Below are positions 1-6,668 of a DNA stretch of 10,743 nucleotides, one piece after another. The stretch's first letter is position 1, and every line of letters starts with the position of its first letter. This stretch comes from SLJK01 sp964567295 (GTDB lineage: Bacteria > Bacillota > Dethiobacteria > DTU022 > UBA8154), in contig CAZMLU010000051.1 in the NCBI GenBank assembly GCA_964567295.1, positions 1 to 10,743 on the forward strand. The letters are read 5' to 3'. The position numbers and the translations under genes are program-made. Below the pieces are notes generated by a model. The model saw only the letters and a list, made by a program, of their open reading frames with translations, did no database searches and was not told where the DNA came from.

Positions 1-9
1 GTTTTTTTG

Positions 10-36
10 AGCCCGGAGGTTTTCACCGGGCTTTTT
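10..36 (+). terminator. Rho-independent terminator of a gene left of the window
   Basis: A 7-bp stem (AGCCCGG at 10-16 pairing with CCGGGCT at 26-32) with a 9-nt loop is followed by TTTTT at 32-36. The T tract lies on the right, so this terminates rightward transcription arriving from outside the window. Read on the minus strand the hairpin is followed by A residues, so it is not a good terminator for the leftward methyltransferase gene that ends at 70. Confidence 0.75.
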
Positions 37-69
37 GTTTTCCAGGTCTTTGTTTCCGCTCTCTGGATC

Positions 70-1518
70 TCAGGCTGCTTTAACCACCTGAAGCAATTCC
101 GGAAATAAAGATTCGATCTTTACCTGCATCTCCTCGGAGATATAGCTTGTTTTGGGTTCACCAAGGATCTGGCGAGCGATCTCTTCGGCTTTTTCCCAAC
201 TGTCCTTTCCTCCACCCTTAAGCCAGGTCTGGTAGTCCTGTCGCATACTTACTCGGGGGGTGTACATCTCTTTGCGCATGAATTCTGAAGTATGCTTTTC
301 CCCGAGAAAGTTCCCCCCGGGCCCCACATCCGCAATAACATCGAAGGCCAGTGTTTTTTCGCTGATATCTATACCACGCAGGGCTCTCATGCAACTACCT
401 ACAATATCATTGTCGATTACAAATTTAGCGTAAGAAATGGTAAGTGCTCCATCCAGAAAACCGAAGGCCTGGTGAATAAAATTTCCACCAGCCAGTGCTG
501 CCAGCATGTTGTTGGTGGCGCTTTCAAAGGCGGCCTGGGCGTCCGGTATTTTGGAGTCGGTTGTTCCTACGGTTATATAGCTGGGTAAACGGTAGTGGTG
601 TGCCATTTGTGAAACTGCGGCATTCATTAAACCTGACTCTATACTGCCCATTAGGAAGGAGCCGGTGCGCATGTCCATAGTGCAGGGAACGGCACTATAA
701 AACACAGGTGTTCCGGGATTAACAAGTTGGCTCAAGACGACCCCCATCAAGGCTTCAGCATTTTGCAGTGCCAGGGTGCCGGCCAGGGTTATCGGGGCAG
801 TAGCACCGGCGATTGGTGCCGTGGAAACGACCAGGGGAAGACCTTGTTTTGCCACATCGAATAATATTTCCCCCCTGTCTTTTTCTAGGCGTAAAGGGCT
901 CATGATGGAAGTGATGAAGCCAACAAAAGGTTTACGGCGCAGTTTTTCAATATTTCCGGCTAATAGGGAAGACAGCTCGATAACCCGTTCCAGTCCTTTT
1001 TTGTCATAAATCCCACCCATTACTGGCTTGCCGGTATTCTTTAGAGACTGGTAGAAATCGTTAACATCCAGGTGGTTGATGTTAACATCATGTGAATGAG
1101 TAGGAATAATATAGTAATCGATATGTTCAAGTTTGTCAGCAAGACGTGCGAAGTTTGCTACATCTTGCAAATGGGCCGGTCTTTTCTCACGGTCCAGTTC
1201 CATAACATAGATGCCCTTTCCACCCGTTCCGAAGTGGACTTTTTCGCCTCCCAGGTGAATTTGTTTGCCATCTTGCAGCCCGTAGAAGGTAAACTCTCCT
1301 GGGGCTTGCTTAATACACCAGGAAATCAACTCGGGGGGCAAAAAGGCTTTTTGATTTTCCTTGTCTACCGTGGCTCCTTTTTCTTCAAGTAAGTCTAAAA
1401 GAGGAGAAAACTCTATTTCAAAACCTATTTCTCCCAGAATTCGCAAGCTGGTCTCATGTATCAGCTGCGTTTCTTTATCCGTCAAGACGTGATATGAGCC
1501 GCCTATATTCGTTTTCAA
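70..1518 (-). CDS. MttB-superfamily (trimethylamine methyltransferase-like) protein, non-pyrrolysine
   Basis: This is a 482-residue protein of the MttB superfamily. Members move a methyl group from a quaternary or tertiary amine to a cobalamin-carrying corrinoid protein in the cytoplasm. Family-like stretches include GTLALQNAEAL (about 247-257), TDSKIPDAQAAFES (about 320-333) and DVIADVGPGGNFLGEKHT (about 393-410). The length fits the family (about 470-500). True trimethylamine methyltransferases carry an in-frame TAG read as pyrrolysine. There is none here, so this belongs with the non-Pyl members, of which MtgB (glycine betaine), MtpB (proline betaine) and MtcB (carnitine) are characterised examples. 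The substrate cannot be read from the sequence. The start is TTG at 1518, with AAGGGGG about 7 nt upstream. It is the last gene of a leftward operon, 21 bp after the CBS gene. No corrinoid protein gene is in view. Confidence 0.9.
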   Translation of the reverse strand: MKTNIGGSYHVLTDKETQLIHETSLRILGEIGFEIEFSPLLDLLEEKGATVDKENQKAFLPPELISWCIKQAPGEFTFYGLQDGKQIHLGGEKVHFGTGGKGIYVMELDREKRPAHLQDVANFARLADKLEHIDYYIIPTHSHDVNINHLDVNDFYQSLKNTGKPVMGGIYDKKGLERVIELSSLLAGNIEKLRRKPFVGFITSIMSPLRLEKDRGEILFDVAKQGLPLVVSTAPIAGATAPITLAGTLALQNAEALMGVVLSQLVNPGTPVFYSAVPCTMDMRTGSFLMGSIESGLMNAAVSQMAHHYRLPSYITVGTTDSKIPDAQAAFESATNNMLAALAGGNFIHQAFGFLDGALTISYAKFVIDNDIVGSCMRALRGIDISEKTLAFDVIADVGPGGNFLGEKHTSEFMRKEMYTPRVSMRQDYQTWLKGGGKDSWEKAEEIARQILGEPKTSYISEEMQVKIESLFPELLQVVKAA

Positions 1519-1539
1519 TTTTTAACCCCCTTACTATAT

Positions 1540-2028
1540 TTAACTTTCATCAGCTTGTTTTTCGATCATTTGCAAGATATTTGCCCTGGCTATTAGTCCT
1601 TTTAGTAAACCGTTTTCATCCACTATGGGCACCCGGTTAATATTATGTTTATTCATCAGCCGAACAATATCCAAGACACTGGTGTCTTCTGTCGCCGCAA
1701 TGACTTCATCGGTCATTACCACATCGGCTTTAACGGACCTTACCGATTTAATGAGATCATGAGTTCTTTGTCCGCCAACAAAGGCAGGTTCTTCTTCAGA
1801 CTCCAATAGTTGTGACGGATCTTTCAAGGGTTGACCGATAACCCAACGTGTATATTTCAGAACATCTCTTTCTGACACAATGCCCACTACTTTTCCTTCA
1901 CTATCTACCACAGGTAGACCGCTAAAGGAAAACTTGTCTAAAAGCCTGGTGATTTCTTTGAGAGGTGCATCACGGTTCACGCTTACAACATTTGTTATCA
2001 TAATATCTCTGGCAAGAATGTCTTTCAT
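1540..2028 (-). CDS. Tandem CBS-domain protein
   Basis: This is a 162-residue protein made almost only of two CBS domains: the first at about residues 1-60 (ending GIVSERDVLKYTRW), the second at about 103-155 (ending GLIARANILQM), joined by an acidic linker of about 40 residues. CBS pairs bind adenosyl ligands (AMP, ATP, sometimes S-adenosylmethionine) and act as sensors or regulators. There is no membrane segment or catalytic domain. It sits between the hydrolase gene (61 bp upstream) and the MttB-like gene (21 bp downstream), which suggests it tunes that pathway; this role is inferred. The start is ATG at 2028, because AGGAGG then sits about 7 nt upstream. An in-frame GTG at 2034 is possible but lies only about 1 nt from the ribosome binding site. 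Confidence 0.88.
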   Translation of the reverse strand: MKDILARDIMITNVVSVNRDAPLKEITRLLDKFSFSGLPVVDSEGKVVGIVSERDVLKYTRWVIGQPLKDPSQLLESEEEPAFVGGQRTHDLIKSVRSVKADVVMTDEVIAATEDTSVLDIVRLMNKHNINRVPIVDENGLLKGLIARANILQMIEKQADES

Positions 2029-2089
2029 TTTCACGCCTCCTCCTTCTGTGATTTGAAATTCTATAGCGGTTGCCTATTTCCTTCCTGGC

Positions 2090-2743
2090 TCAAAATGAAT
2101 CAAGATAATTCAACACCTTTTCTGCAGGAAGGACGTCGCCACACCTGGCCTGGATGTCCATAAGATTAACCTCGTGGGGAATACGGGCGCGATCTCCCAC
2201 GCATTCTCTGGGTATAATAGGACGGAAGCCATGCTGCAGAGCATCGTTGGCGGTTGCTCTTATACAGCCGCTTGTGATGCAACCGGTTATTATTACCGTA
2301 TCTATGCCCAAAGCAGTAAGAGAAGGGGCCAGGGAGGTCCCGAAGAAACAGGAAGCATATTTTTTGACGATGACCAGTTCATCTGGCTGCAGCTTCAGGC
2401 GAGCATCTATTTCGGTGTGGTCGCTTCCCTCCTTGAAATCCTGCAGCACAGGCACTTTTTCTACCAGTAGGCCGCCGTCGACTAAAGAGTGATGGTAGCA
2501 ACCCAGGACGAAAAACAGGATGGGGATGTTTTTTTGTCGGGCTTTAATCAAAAGTATAAGAGTGTTTTCGATTTCCTTATCCAGGTTGCAACCGGCAGGC
2601 CGGCCTGGATCGGTTATTCCTTTTTGAAAATCTACTACAAATATTGCCGGCCGTTTGCCGAACCCAATCTTTGCAGCCATCCCCTGGGAAGAATAATAAT
2701 TCCTAATCTCTTGAAGCGCACTGTCCAGGACTTCTTCTTTCAT
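2090..2743 (-). CDS. Isochorismatase-family cysteine hydrolase, N-carbamoylsarcosine amidase-like
   Basis: This is a 217-residue cytoplasmic hydrolase of the isochorismatase/nicotinamidase superfamily. The triad is visible: Asp38 in VVDFQKG, Lys127 in VKKYASCFFGT, and nucleophile Cys160 in TSGCIRATANDA, preceded by the usual cis-peptide region. The stretch around Cys160, followed by FRPIIPRECVGDRA, is the version typical of N-carbamoylsarcosine amidase and maleamate amidase relatives rather than true isochorismatases. Those enzymes hydrolyse a C-N bond and release ammonia, so an amide or carbamoyl substrate is likely; the exact one is unknown. The start ATG at 2743 has GAGGGG about 9 nt upstream. 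It is the first gene of the leftward operon with the CBS and MttB-like genes. N-carbamoylsarcosine cleavage would give sarcosine, an N-methyl amine, which makes the pairing with a methyltransferase suggestive but unproven. Confidence 0.88.
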   Translation of the reverse strand: MKEEVLDSALQEIRNYYSSQGMAAKIGFGKRPAIFVVDFQKGITDPGRPAGCNLDKEIENTLILLIKARQKNIPILFFVLGCYHHSLVDGGLLVEKVPVLQDFKEGSDHTEIDARLKLQPDELVIVKKYASCFFGTSLAPSLTALGIDTVIITGCITSGCIRATANDALQHGFRPIIPRECVGDRARIPHEVNLMDIQARCGDVLPAEKVLNYLDSF

Positions 2744-2772
2744 GCTGATAACCCCTCTACTTCAATAAATCC

Positions 2773-2799
2773 ATTAAATTATTAAATTTCGTTAAATTT
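2773..2799. repeat. Three direct repeats of TTAAATT upstream of the hydrolase operon
   Basis: Three near-identical units, ATTAAATT (2773-2780), ATTAAATTT (2781-2789) and GTTAAATTT (2791-2799), lie in tandem about 30-55 bp upstream of the hydrolase start, inside its predicted leader. They could be binding sites for a regulator or simply AT-rich spacer. The region's strong AT bias keeps confidence low. Confidence 0.3.
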
Positions 2800-2808
2800 G
2801 ATTGAAAA

Positions 2809-2823
2809 CCCTTCCGAAAAGGG
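2809..2823. promoter_or_regulatory. Short inverted repeat near the predicted start point of the hydrolase operon
   Basis: CCCTT (2809-2813) and AAGGG (2819-2823) form an inverted repeat around CCGAA. It falls about where transcription from the predicted leftward promoter (2831-2858) would begin, a usual place for a repressor operator. The arms are only 5 bp, so this is tentative. Confidence 0.25.
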
Positions 2824-2830
2824 GCAAAAA

Positions 2831-2858
2831 ACTATAATCCATAAATATTTGTTTGCAA
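2831..2858 (-). promoter_or_regulatory. Candidate sigma-A promoter for the hydrolase-CBS-MttB operon
   Basis: On the minus strand TTGCAA (2858-2853) is followed after 16 nt by TATAGT (2836-2831), a fair -35/-10 pair. It would give a leader of about 80 nt before the hydrolase ATG at 2743. The 216-bp gap 2744-2959 is shared with the divergent SprT-like gene, for which I see no convincing promoter. Confidence 0.4.
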
Positions 2859-2959
2859 TTTATTGCCTTGCAGGATTTTTTTACATATACGCGAAAGAAT
2901 AAGCATTATACTTCGGAACAATATTATAGAAAAACAATGAAAGAGAGGATTGCGCAGCT

Positions 2960-3718
2960 GTGGGGACAGTTGACCTAATGAAGATTGCGTTCACAGTAGA
3001 GGAGATTACCAGGAAACGGGAAACTGTTCGGCAGGATTTCATAAAAAAATCACCTCTTATCAGCGGTGGCGAGATTAAGCGTATATCAGGGTGGGATTTG
3101 GAACTCCTATTTCAGCTCTACGACGCTTATTTTCTTAGTCATTTCTTCTCTAGGTATTTTAAAGGGAAGGTTTTTTTCTCCCTTTCTACCCGAATGACGA
3201 AGAGTGCCGGGAAAACACAGTCACCGCGGAACCTGGCTGAATTAAGCCCGGAACAGGAAGAATACCAGATCAAAATGGGTGCGGATTTTTTCTTCAATTA
3301 TGGCCTGTTGGAGAGGGATAAAGAAGTTAACGGTATCAAAACCCGTGATGCCCTGGATGCCCTGCAGTTGGTTTTTGAGCACGAGCTCTGCCATCTGGTA
3401 GAACTGCACTGCTGTGGGACGTCCAGCTGCCACCAAAAACGTTTCAAAGACCTGGCTTTCGCACTTTTTCGGCATCAAGGAGGATATCATCATCTGCCTA
3501 CGGGAAGAGAAATTGCAGCCGATAGGTTTGGCCTTACCACAGGAGCTGAGGTGCTCTTTCAGCATGACGGGGTTTTGCTCAGGGGTTTTATCTACAACAT
3601 TAACAAAAGGGCTACTGTTATGGTGCCGGATGAGGAAGGAGCTTACAAGGATCAAAAAGGGGTCCGCTACGAAAAATGGTATGTGCCCTTGGCGGAGCTG
3701 GAAAAGAAAGACTCTTAA
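2960..3718 (+). CDS. SprT-like zinc metallopeptidase-domain protein
   Basis: This is a 252-residue protein with a SprT-like core. The zinc site reads HELCH at residues 141-145, with a probable third ligand His158 in CHQKRFK, matching the SprT pattern HExxH...HxxxF. An upstream segment, YFKGKVFFSLSTRMTKSAG (about 66-84), resembles the beta region of SprT before the helix. Bacterial SprT proteins are about 150-165 residues, so this one has an extended N-terminus and a C-terminal domain of about 70 residues (from AADRFGL, about 186) not part of the core. Eukaryotic relatives (Spartan) digest DNA-protein crosslinks; the role of bacterial members is poorly known. The start is taken as GTG 2960, with AGAGAGGA about 9 nt upstream. 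ATG 2978, in frame, is the alternative. There is no signal peptide. The SagB-type gene follows 51 bp downstream, probably in the same transcript. Confidence 0.75.
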   Translation: MGTVDLMKIAFTVEEITRKRETVRQDFIKKSPLISGGEIKRISGWDLELLFQLYDAYFLSHFFSRYFKGKVFFSLSTRMTKSAGKTQSPRNLAELSPEQEEYQIKMGADFFFNYGLLERDKEVNGIKTRDALDALQLVFEHELCHLVELHCCGTSSCHQKRFKDLAFALFRHQGGYHHLPTGREIAADRFGLTTGAEVLFQHDGVLLRGFIYNINKRATVMVPDEEGAYKDQKGVRYEKWYVPLAELEKKDS

Positions 3719-3769
3719 GTTTTGCTTAATAAGCAGAATATGTCAGACACAGGAGGGAGAAGCTATTTT

Positions 3770-4495
3770 ATGAAATACGGTGAGGATTTTCAACGACTCA
3801 GCAAGTACTCCAGGGAGAGCTTAAAGGGTAGCATGCTGGACTGGGAAAATATGCCCGCAACATATAAACAATACGACGCGGGTTTAAAGCGCCTGGAGCT
3901 ATCGGAGCCGGAGACTAAAGGCGGAGGTTCCCTGTTTCAACTTATAAGAGAGAGACGTTCTGTGCGCAGTTTTGACGCAAAGCCCCTGGAGGAGAAGACC
4001 TTGTCACAAATGTTATGGGCTGCCCAGGGGGTTACACTGGATACCGATTACTACCAGTTCCGCAGCGCACCTTCGGCAGGAGCTCTTTATCCTGTGGAGA
4101 CGTATGTTTTAGTAAACCGTATTGAAGGAGTCAGCCCCGGGATCTACAATTATGCTGTGCGAGAGCATATGTTGGTTCTTCTTCGAAAAGGAGAGTTTGG
4201 TAGAGATATGGCCAGGGCAGCCCTGGGCCAGGGAATGGTAGAACAGGCTCCTGCCGTATTTGTTTGGAGCGCTCTGGTCCGTCGCGGAATGTGGAAATAT
4301 AAGCAAAGGGCTTACCGCTATTTTTATCTGGACGCCGGCCATATTGCGCAAAATGTAGCATTGGCGGCGGTGTCCCTTGGTCTGGGCTCTTGTCAGATCG
4401 GCGCCTTTTTTGATGAGGAGGTAAATGGAATACTGGATTTGGACGGTGAAAAAGAAACTGCACTTTACATGACCGCATTTGGTTATCAGTCTTAG
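3770..4495 (+). CDS. SagB-type nitroreductase/dehydrogenase family protein
   Basis: This is a 241-residue, FMN-dependent nitroreductase-fold protein of the SagB/ThcOx branch. Phosphate-binding arginines are in IRERRSVRSFD (about 59-69). The branch-typical APSAGALYPVETY lies at about 100-112, YRYFYLDAGHIAQNVALAA at about 182-200, and the GLGSCQIGAF loop at about 204-213. SagB-type enzymes oxidise azolines to azoles in peptide natural products, but many are stand-alone proteins of unknown substrate. No cyclodehydratase (YcaO), precursor peptide or exporter is visible here, so azole synthesis is not supported. The start is ATG 3770, with AGGAGGGA about 12 nt upstream. Upstream in-frame TTG 3722 and ATG 3740 lack a ribosome binding site. 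The gene ends in TAG, which shows that TAG serves as an ordinary stop in this genome. Confidence 0.88.
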   Translation: MKYGEDFQRLSKYSRESLKGSMLDWENMPATYKQYDAGLKRLELSEPETKGGGSLFQLIRERRSVRSFDAKPLEEKTLSQMLWAAQGVTLDTDYYQFRSAPSAGALYPVETYVLVNRIEGVSPGIYNYAVREHMLVLLRKGEFGRDMARAALGQGMVEQAPAVFVWSALVRRGMWKYKQRAYRYFYLDAGHIAQNVALAAVSLGLGSCQIGAFFDEEVNGILDLDGEKETALYMTAFGYQS

Positions 4496-4728
4496 CATAA
4501 ACCGGTACGTGCCAACCATAAATATTTGAGGGGCAGCATAATTAGTATTTTTGTTTTTTGGGAGCTTCCTGTAGCCTCGGTCTACGTGTCTGCCTCAGGA
4601 TCCTGGGCGGCAACAATACTTTCGGCTATTGCTTCCTTGGCTTCGTGGTAAGGCTCATGAAGGTAATCCTCCATTTTTTTCAAATACAAGGTATATTTTT
4701 GAGGATAACATCCGGGTTGTTGTCCTTT
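4496..4728. other. Convergent intergenic region without a confident gene
   Basis: These 233 bp separate the convergent SagB-type gene and the symporter. No clear terminator hairpin was found on either strand, although T runs occur at 4549-4559 and 4674-4680. On the minus strand the symporter frame stays open for 48 codons after its TGA, down to a TAG at 4582-4584. That stretch has an ATG at 4674 and a plausible acidic, helical translation, but no ribosome binding site, so it is not called as a gene. Confidence 0.4.
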
Positions 4729-6207
4729 TCAAATAATTTTCTTCTTGTTTAGAGCATCATTAATATGATCAATAAACTCATCTGCTTTTTGACGAGGTGG
4801 TTCTGTAAATAAGCTTACCACTATAAAAAGAACAGTAGCTACTATCCCGCTCCATATTCCCGGCCACCAGCCCAGGGGCATAATGCCGCCGAACTGGAAC
4901 AAGGCTGCGATTATCCCCCCTGCTATAATGCTGATCAGGGCTCCGGCGGCCGTTCCTCTTTTCCAATAAAAAGTGCCTATGAGAGCCGGCACCATTACTA
5001 AAAGTCCTGCCGAAGAAGCTACAGATAAAGCAGCTATGAGGTCAAATCTCATGCTGGCAAACAAGAAAATGGCCACTGCGAAAACAGGGACAAAAGCTTT
5101 GCCTACCAGCAGTTCGCTTTTTTCTTCTGCATCAGGCTTGATACGCTTAAAGACATCCCTGGATATCATAGAAGAGAGAGATAAGATAATAGAATTTACC
5201 GTGGAGATGGCTGCTGCCGAAATACCCAGCATCACGATAAGCGCTACCCACGAAGGAACTATGTCCAGGGCAAGTAGGTGAGGAGTAGCGTCATCTGCTG
5301 AAGGAAGGTCTGGTAAAAGCAGACGGGCCGAAAAACCCCAAATGACAGAAATTAGGGTGTAAATAAAACCGAAAATGAGAAAGCCCATGACCATCACTCT
5401 CATGTTACCCAGGGATTTAGGAATAAAAAGACGCTGGCTAACCTGCGGGTTGGAAAGAGAAAAGAAAAACCAGGGCAGAGTCAACCCTATAAAGGCATGA
5501 ACATTAAAAAACCCTGGCCCTGGCACCGTTAACCATGTTGGATAATTGGTTTCCAGGGCTTCGAACATGCCACCAAAGCCGCCAAAACCCCGGTATACAA
5601 TTAATATAACAGATACGGTGGCAATGGTAATCATTACTATGGCCTGCAAGGAATCGGTCTAGGCAACTGCTCTCATGCCCCCCAACCAGGTCCAAGTAAT
5701 TGCAAAGATGGTAGCTATCACTACTCCTACCAGGAAGGGAATCGTTCCTCCCGAAAGACCTTCCATTAGCGCCCCGATGCCGATAAGCTGCACCGAACTG
5801 TATGGAATTAAGAAAATAACCGCGGCAATAGCTGCCACAACCTTTAAAGATTTGCTCTGGTAGCGGTCACCCAGCATCTCCGTAGGTGTAATATAATTGT
5901 ATTTTTTTCCGGCAATCCAGAACCGGGGGCCGAAAAAAGCTACCAGCACCAAGCCGGAAAGATAAATCATTTCAAATCCAAGAGCACCTACCCCGCCAAC
6001 GTATGTAAAGCCGGCCAACCCCACCAGCATAAATGCGCTGTATGTAGTGGCGCTGTAGGTTAATGCGGCAACAAACCCTCCAATAGCTCTGTTGGCAAGA
6101 AAGAAATCAGATACTCCACTTCCCATACCTTTCCTGGCCAGAATAGCAATAACAGTTCCAAGCAGAAAATATAAAATTATAGCAATATAAATAGTTGCAG
6201 CGCTAAT
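4729..6207 (-). pseudogene. Sodium:solute symporter (SSS family), interrupted by in-frame TAG
   Basis: One continuous reading frame of 492 codons encodes an SSS/PutP-PanF-type sodium-coupled importer. It has a first membrane helix right after the start, then SDFFLANRAIGGF, LGGMRAVA and the sodium-site helix ISAAAISTVNSIILSLSSM, with about 12-13 hydrophobic segments. The length is normal for the family. Codon 183 (5661-5659) is TAG, where relatives read tryptophan in AWTD. A single TGG-to-TAG change explains it, and the frame is otherwise intact on both sides. The start is also abnormal: GGAGGG (6221-6216) is spaced 8 nt from ATT (6207-6205), and the first ATG (6126) would delete the first helix. 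Transported substrate is unknown. It directly follows a small membrane protein whose TAG stop touches the ATT. Recent inactivation, sequencing error or readthrough all remain possible. Confidence 0.82.
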
Positions 6208-6399
6208 CTAATCGTCCCTCCATCTACTGGTAATTATGCCGATACCAATAATGGCTACTATGGCGAAAACAACCCAGAATAGAAAAGCCCCATAGAATGT
6301 CATAAGCTCTGACATACTGACAAAAGGAATTACAAAAGCAGCAAGAATGATAAGCGTAAAAAATATTGCCCAAGCCTTCCTTTGTCCATTGAGAGGCAT
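6208..6399 (-). CDS. Small two-helix membrane protein, probable symporter accessory subunit
   Basis: This is a 63-residue protein with two hydrophobic helices (about 10-28 and 33-55), a basic N-terminus (NGQRKAW) and a charged end (SRWRDD). The start ATG 6399 has GGGGTGA about 5 nt upstream. The frame extends open to 6507 but that part is low-complexity, tyrosine-rich noise lying over the promoter. Many SSS symporters are preceded by a short membrane protein (for example DUF4212 or YhdT-type partners), and this gene abuts the symporter with no gap. A partner or assembly role is therefore inferred. I do not recognise its exact family. Confidence 0.72.
   Translation of the reverse strand: MPLNGQRKAWAIFFTLIILAAFVIPFVSMSELMTFYGAFLFWVVFAIVAIIGIGIITSRWRDD
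6216..6221 (-). promoter_or_regulatory. Ribosome binding site deciding the symporter start
   Basis: GGAGGG on the minus strand, inside the end of the 63-residue gene, lies 8 nt before an ATT codon (6207-6205) in the symporter frame and ahead of its first membrane helix. The position implies that translation began at this codon. ATT is either a rare start, as in infC, or a mutated ATG. Confidence 0.6.
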
Positions 6400-6465
6400 T
6401 TTCTCACCCCAGTTAAAGAATCCGGTCCAGATTATTAAAAACTCCATATCTGATATATTATGAAA

Positions 6466-6479
6466 ACTATCATAATAGT
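6466..6479. promoter_or_regulatory. Inverted repeat just downstream of the symporter operon promoter
   Basis: ACTAT-CATA-ATAGT is a perfect 5-bp-arm inverted repeat close to the predicted transcription start (about 6486). A second short palindrome, ATATC-T-GATAT, is at 6446-6456. Either could be a repressor site; the sequence is AT-rich and the arms short. Confidence 0.3.
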
Positions 6480-6492
6480 AGTAATTGTAGTT

Positions 6493-6521
6493 ATAATAAT
6501 ATAACATTTATTTATTGTCAA
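6493..6521 (-). promoter_or_regulatory. Sigma-A promoter for the small protein and symporter
   Basis: On the minus strand a consensus -35 TTGACA (6521-6516) is followed after exactly 17 nt by TATTAT (6498-6493), one mismatch from TATAAT. The predicted leader to ATG 6399 is about 87 nt. This is the best promoter in the window. Confidence 0.75.
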
Positions 6522-6574
6522 GAAATATAGATAAGTATCAAATTTTTTAAAATTAAAAGAATGGTTCGCGTTTA

Positions 6575-6604
6575 TTGCTATGTTTTAAAGTTTATTGTTA
6601 TAGT
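6575..6604 (+). promoter_or_regulatory. Candidate promoter for the DNA methyltransferase
   Basis: TTGCTA (6575-6580) and TATAGT (6599-6604), 18 nt apart, form a moderate sigma-A match. They lie about 65 bp before the TTG start at 6669. The 269-bp region 6400-6668 is very AT-rich and carries this and the divergent leftward promoter. Confidence 0.4.
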
Positions 6605-6668
6605 GGGCCTTGCTTTTAAAGGATAATTAATATTTTTGTCGAAACAAATTTTACCGGGGTGAAGCCTA

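Noticed and set aside
70..1518. Pyrrolysine-containing trimethylamine methyltransferase
   Set aside because: The 482-codon frame contains no TAG, so the gene is a non-pyrrolysine member.
2154..2785. Plus-strand open frames of about 98-112 codons across the hydrolase gene
   Set aside because: They are antisense to a hydrolase with a complete catalytic triad and have no recognisable domain or start signal.
4109..4519. Minus-strand open frames of 115 and 136 codons inside the SagB-type gene
   Set aside because: They lie wholly or mostly antisense to a gene with clear family motifs, lack ribosome binding sites and have unnatural composition.
2839..4528. 13-bp repeat CCATAAATATTTG at about 2839 and 4516
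   Set aside because: Very AT-rich and short; one such match in 10 kb is expected by chance, and the contexts differ.
4558..4752. 64-codon plus-strand open frame between the convergent genes
   Set aside because: No ribosome binding site, overlaps the symporter end, and the translation looks like noise.
6400..6507. Upstream extension of the 63-residue membrane protein to 99 codons
   Set aside because: The extra part is tyrosine/asparagine-rich low-complexity sequence overlying the TTGACA-N17-TATTAT promoter; ATG 6399 has a good ribosome binding site.
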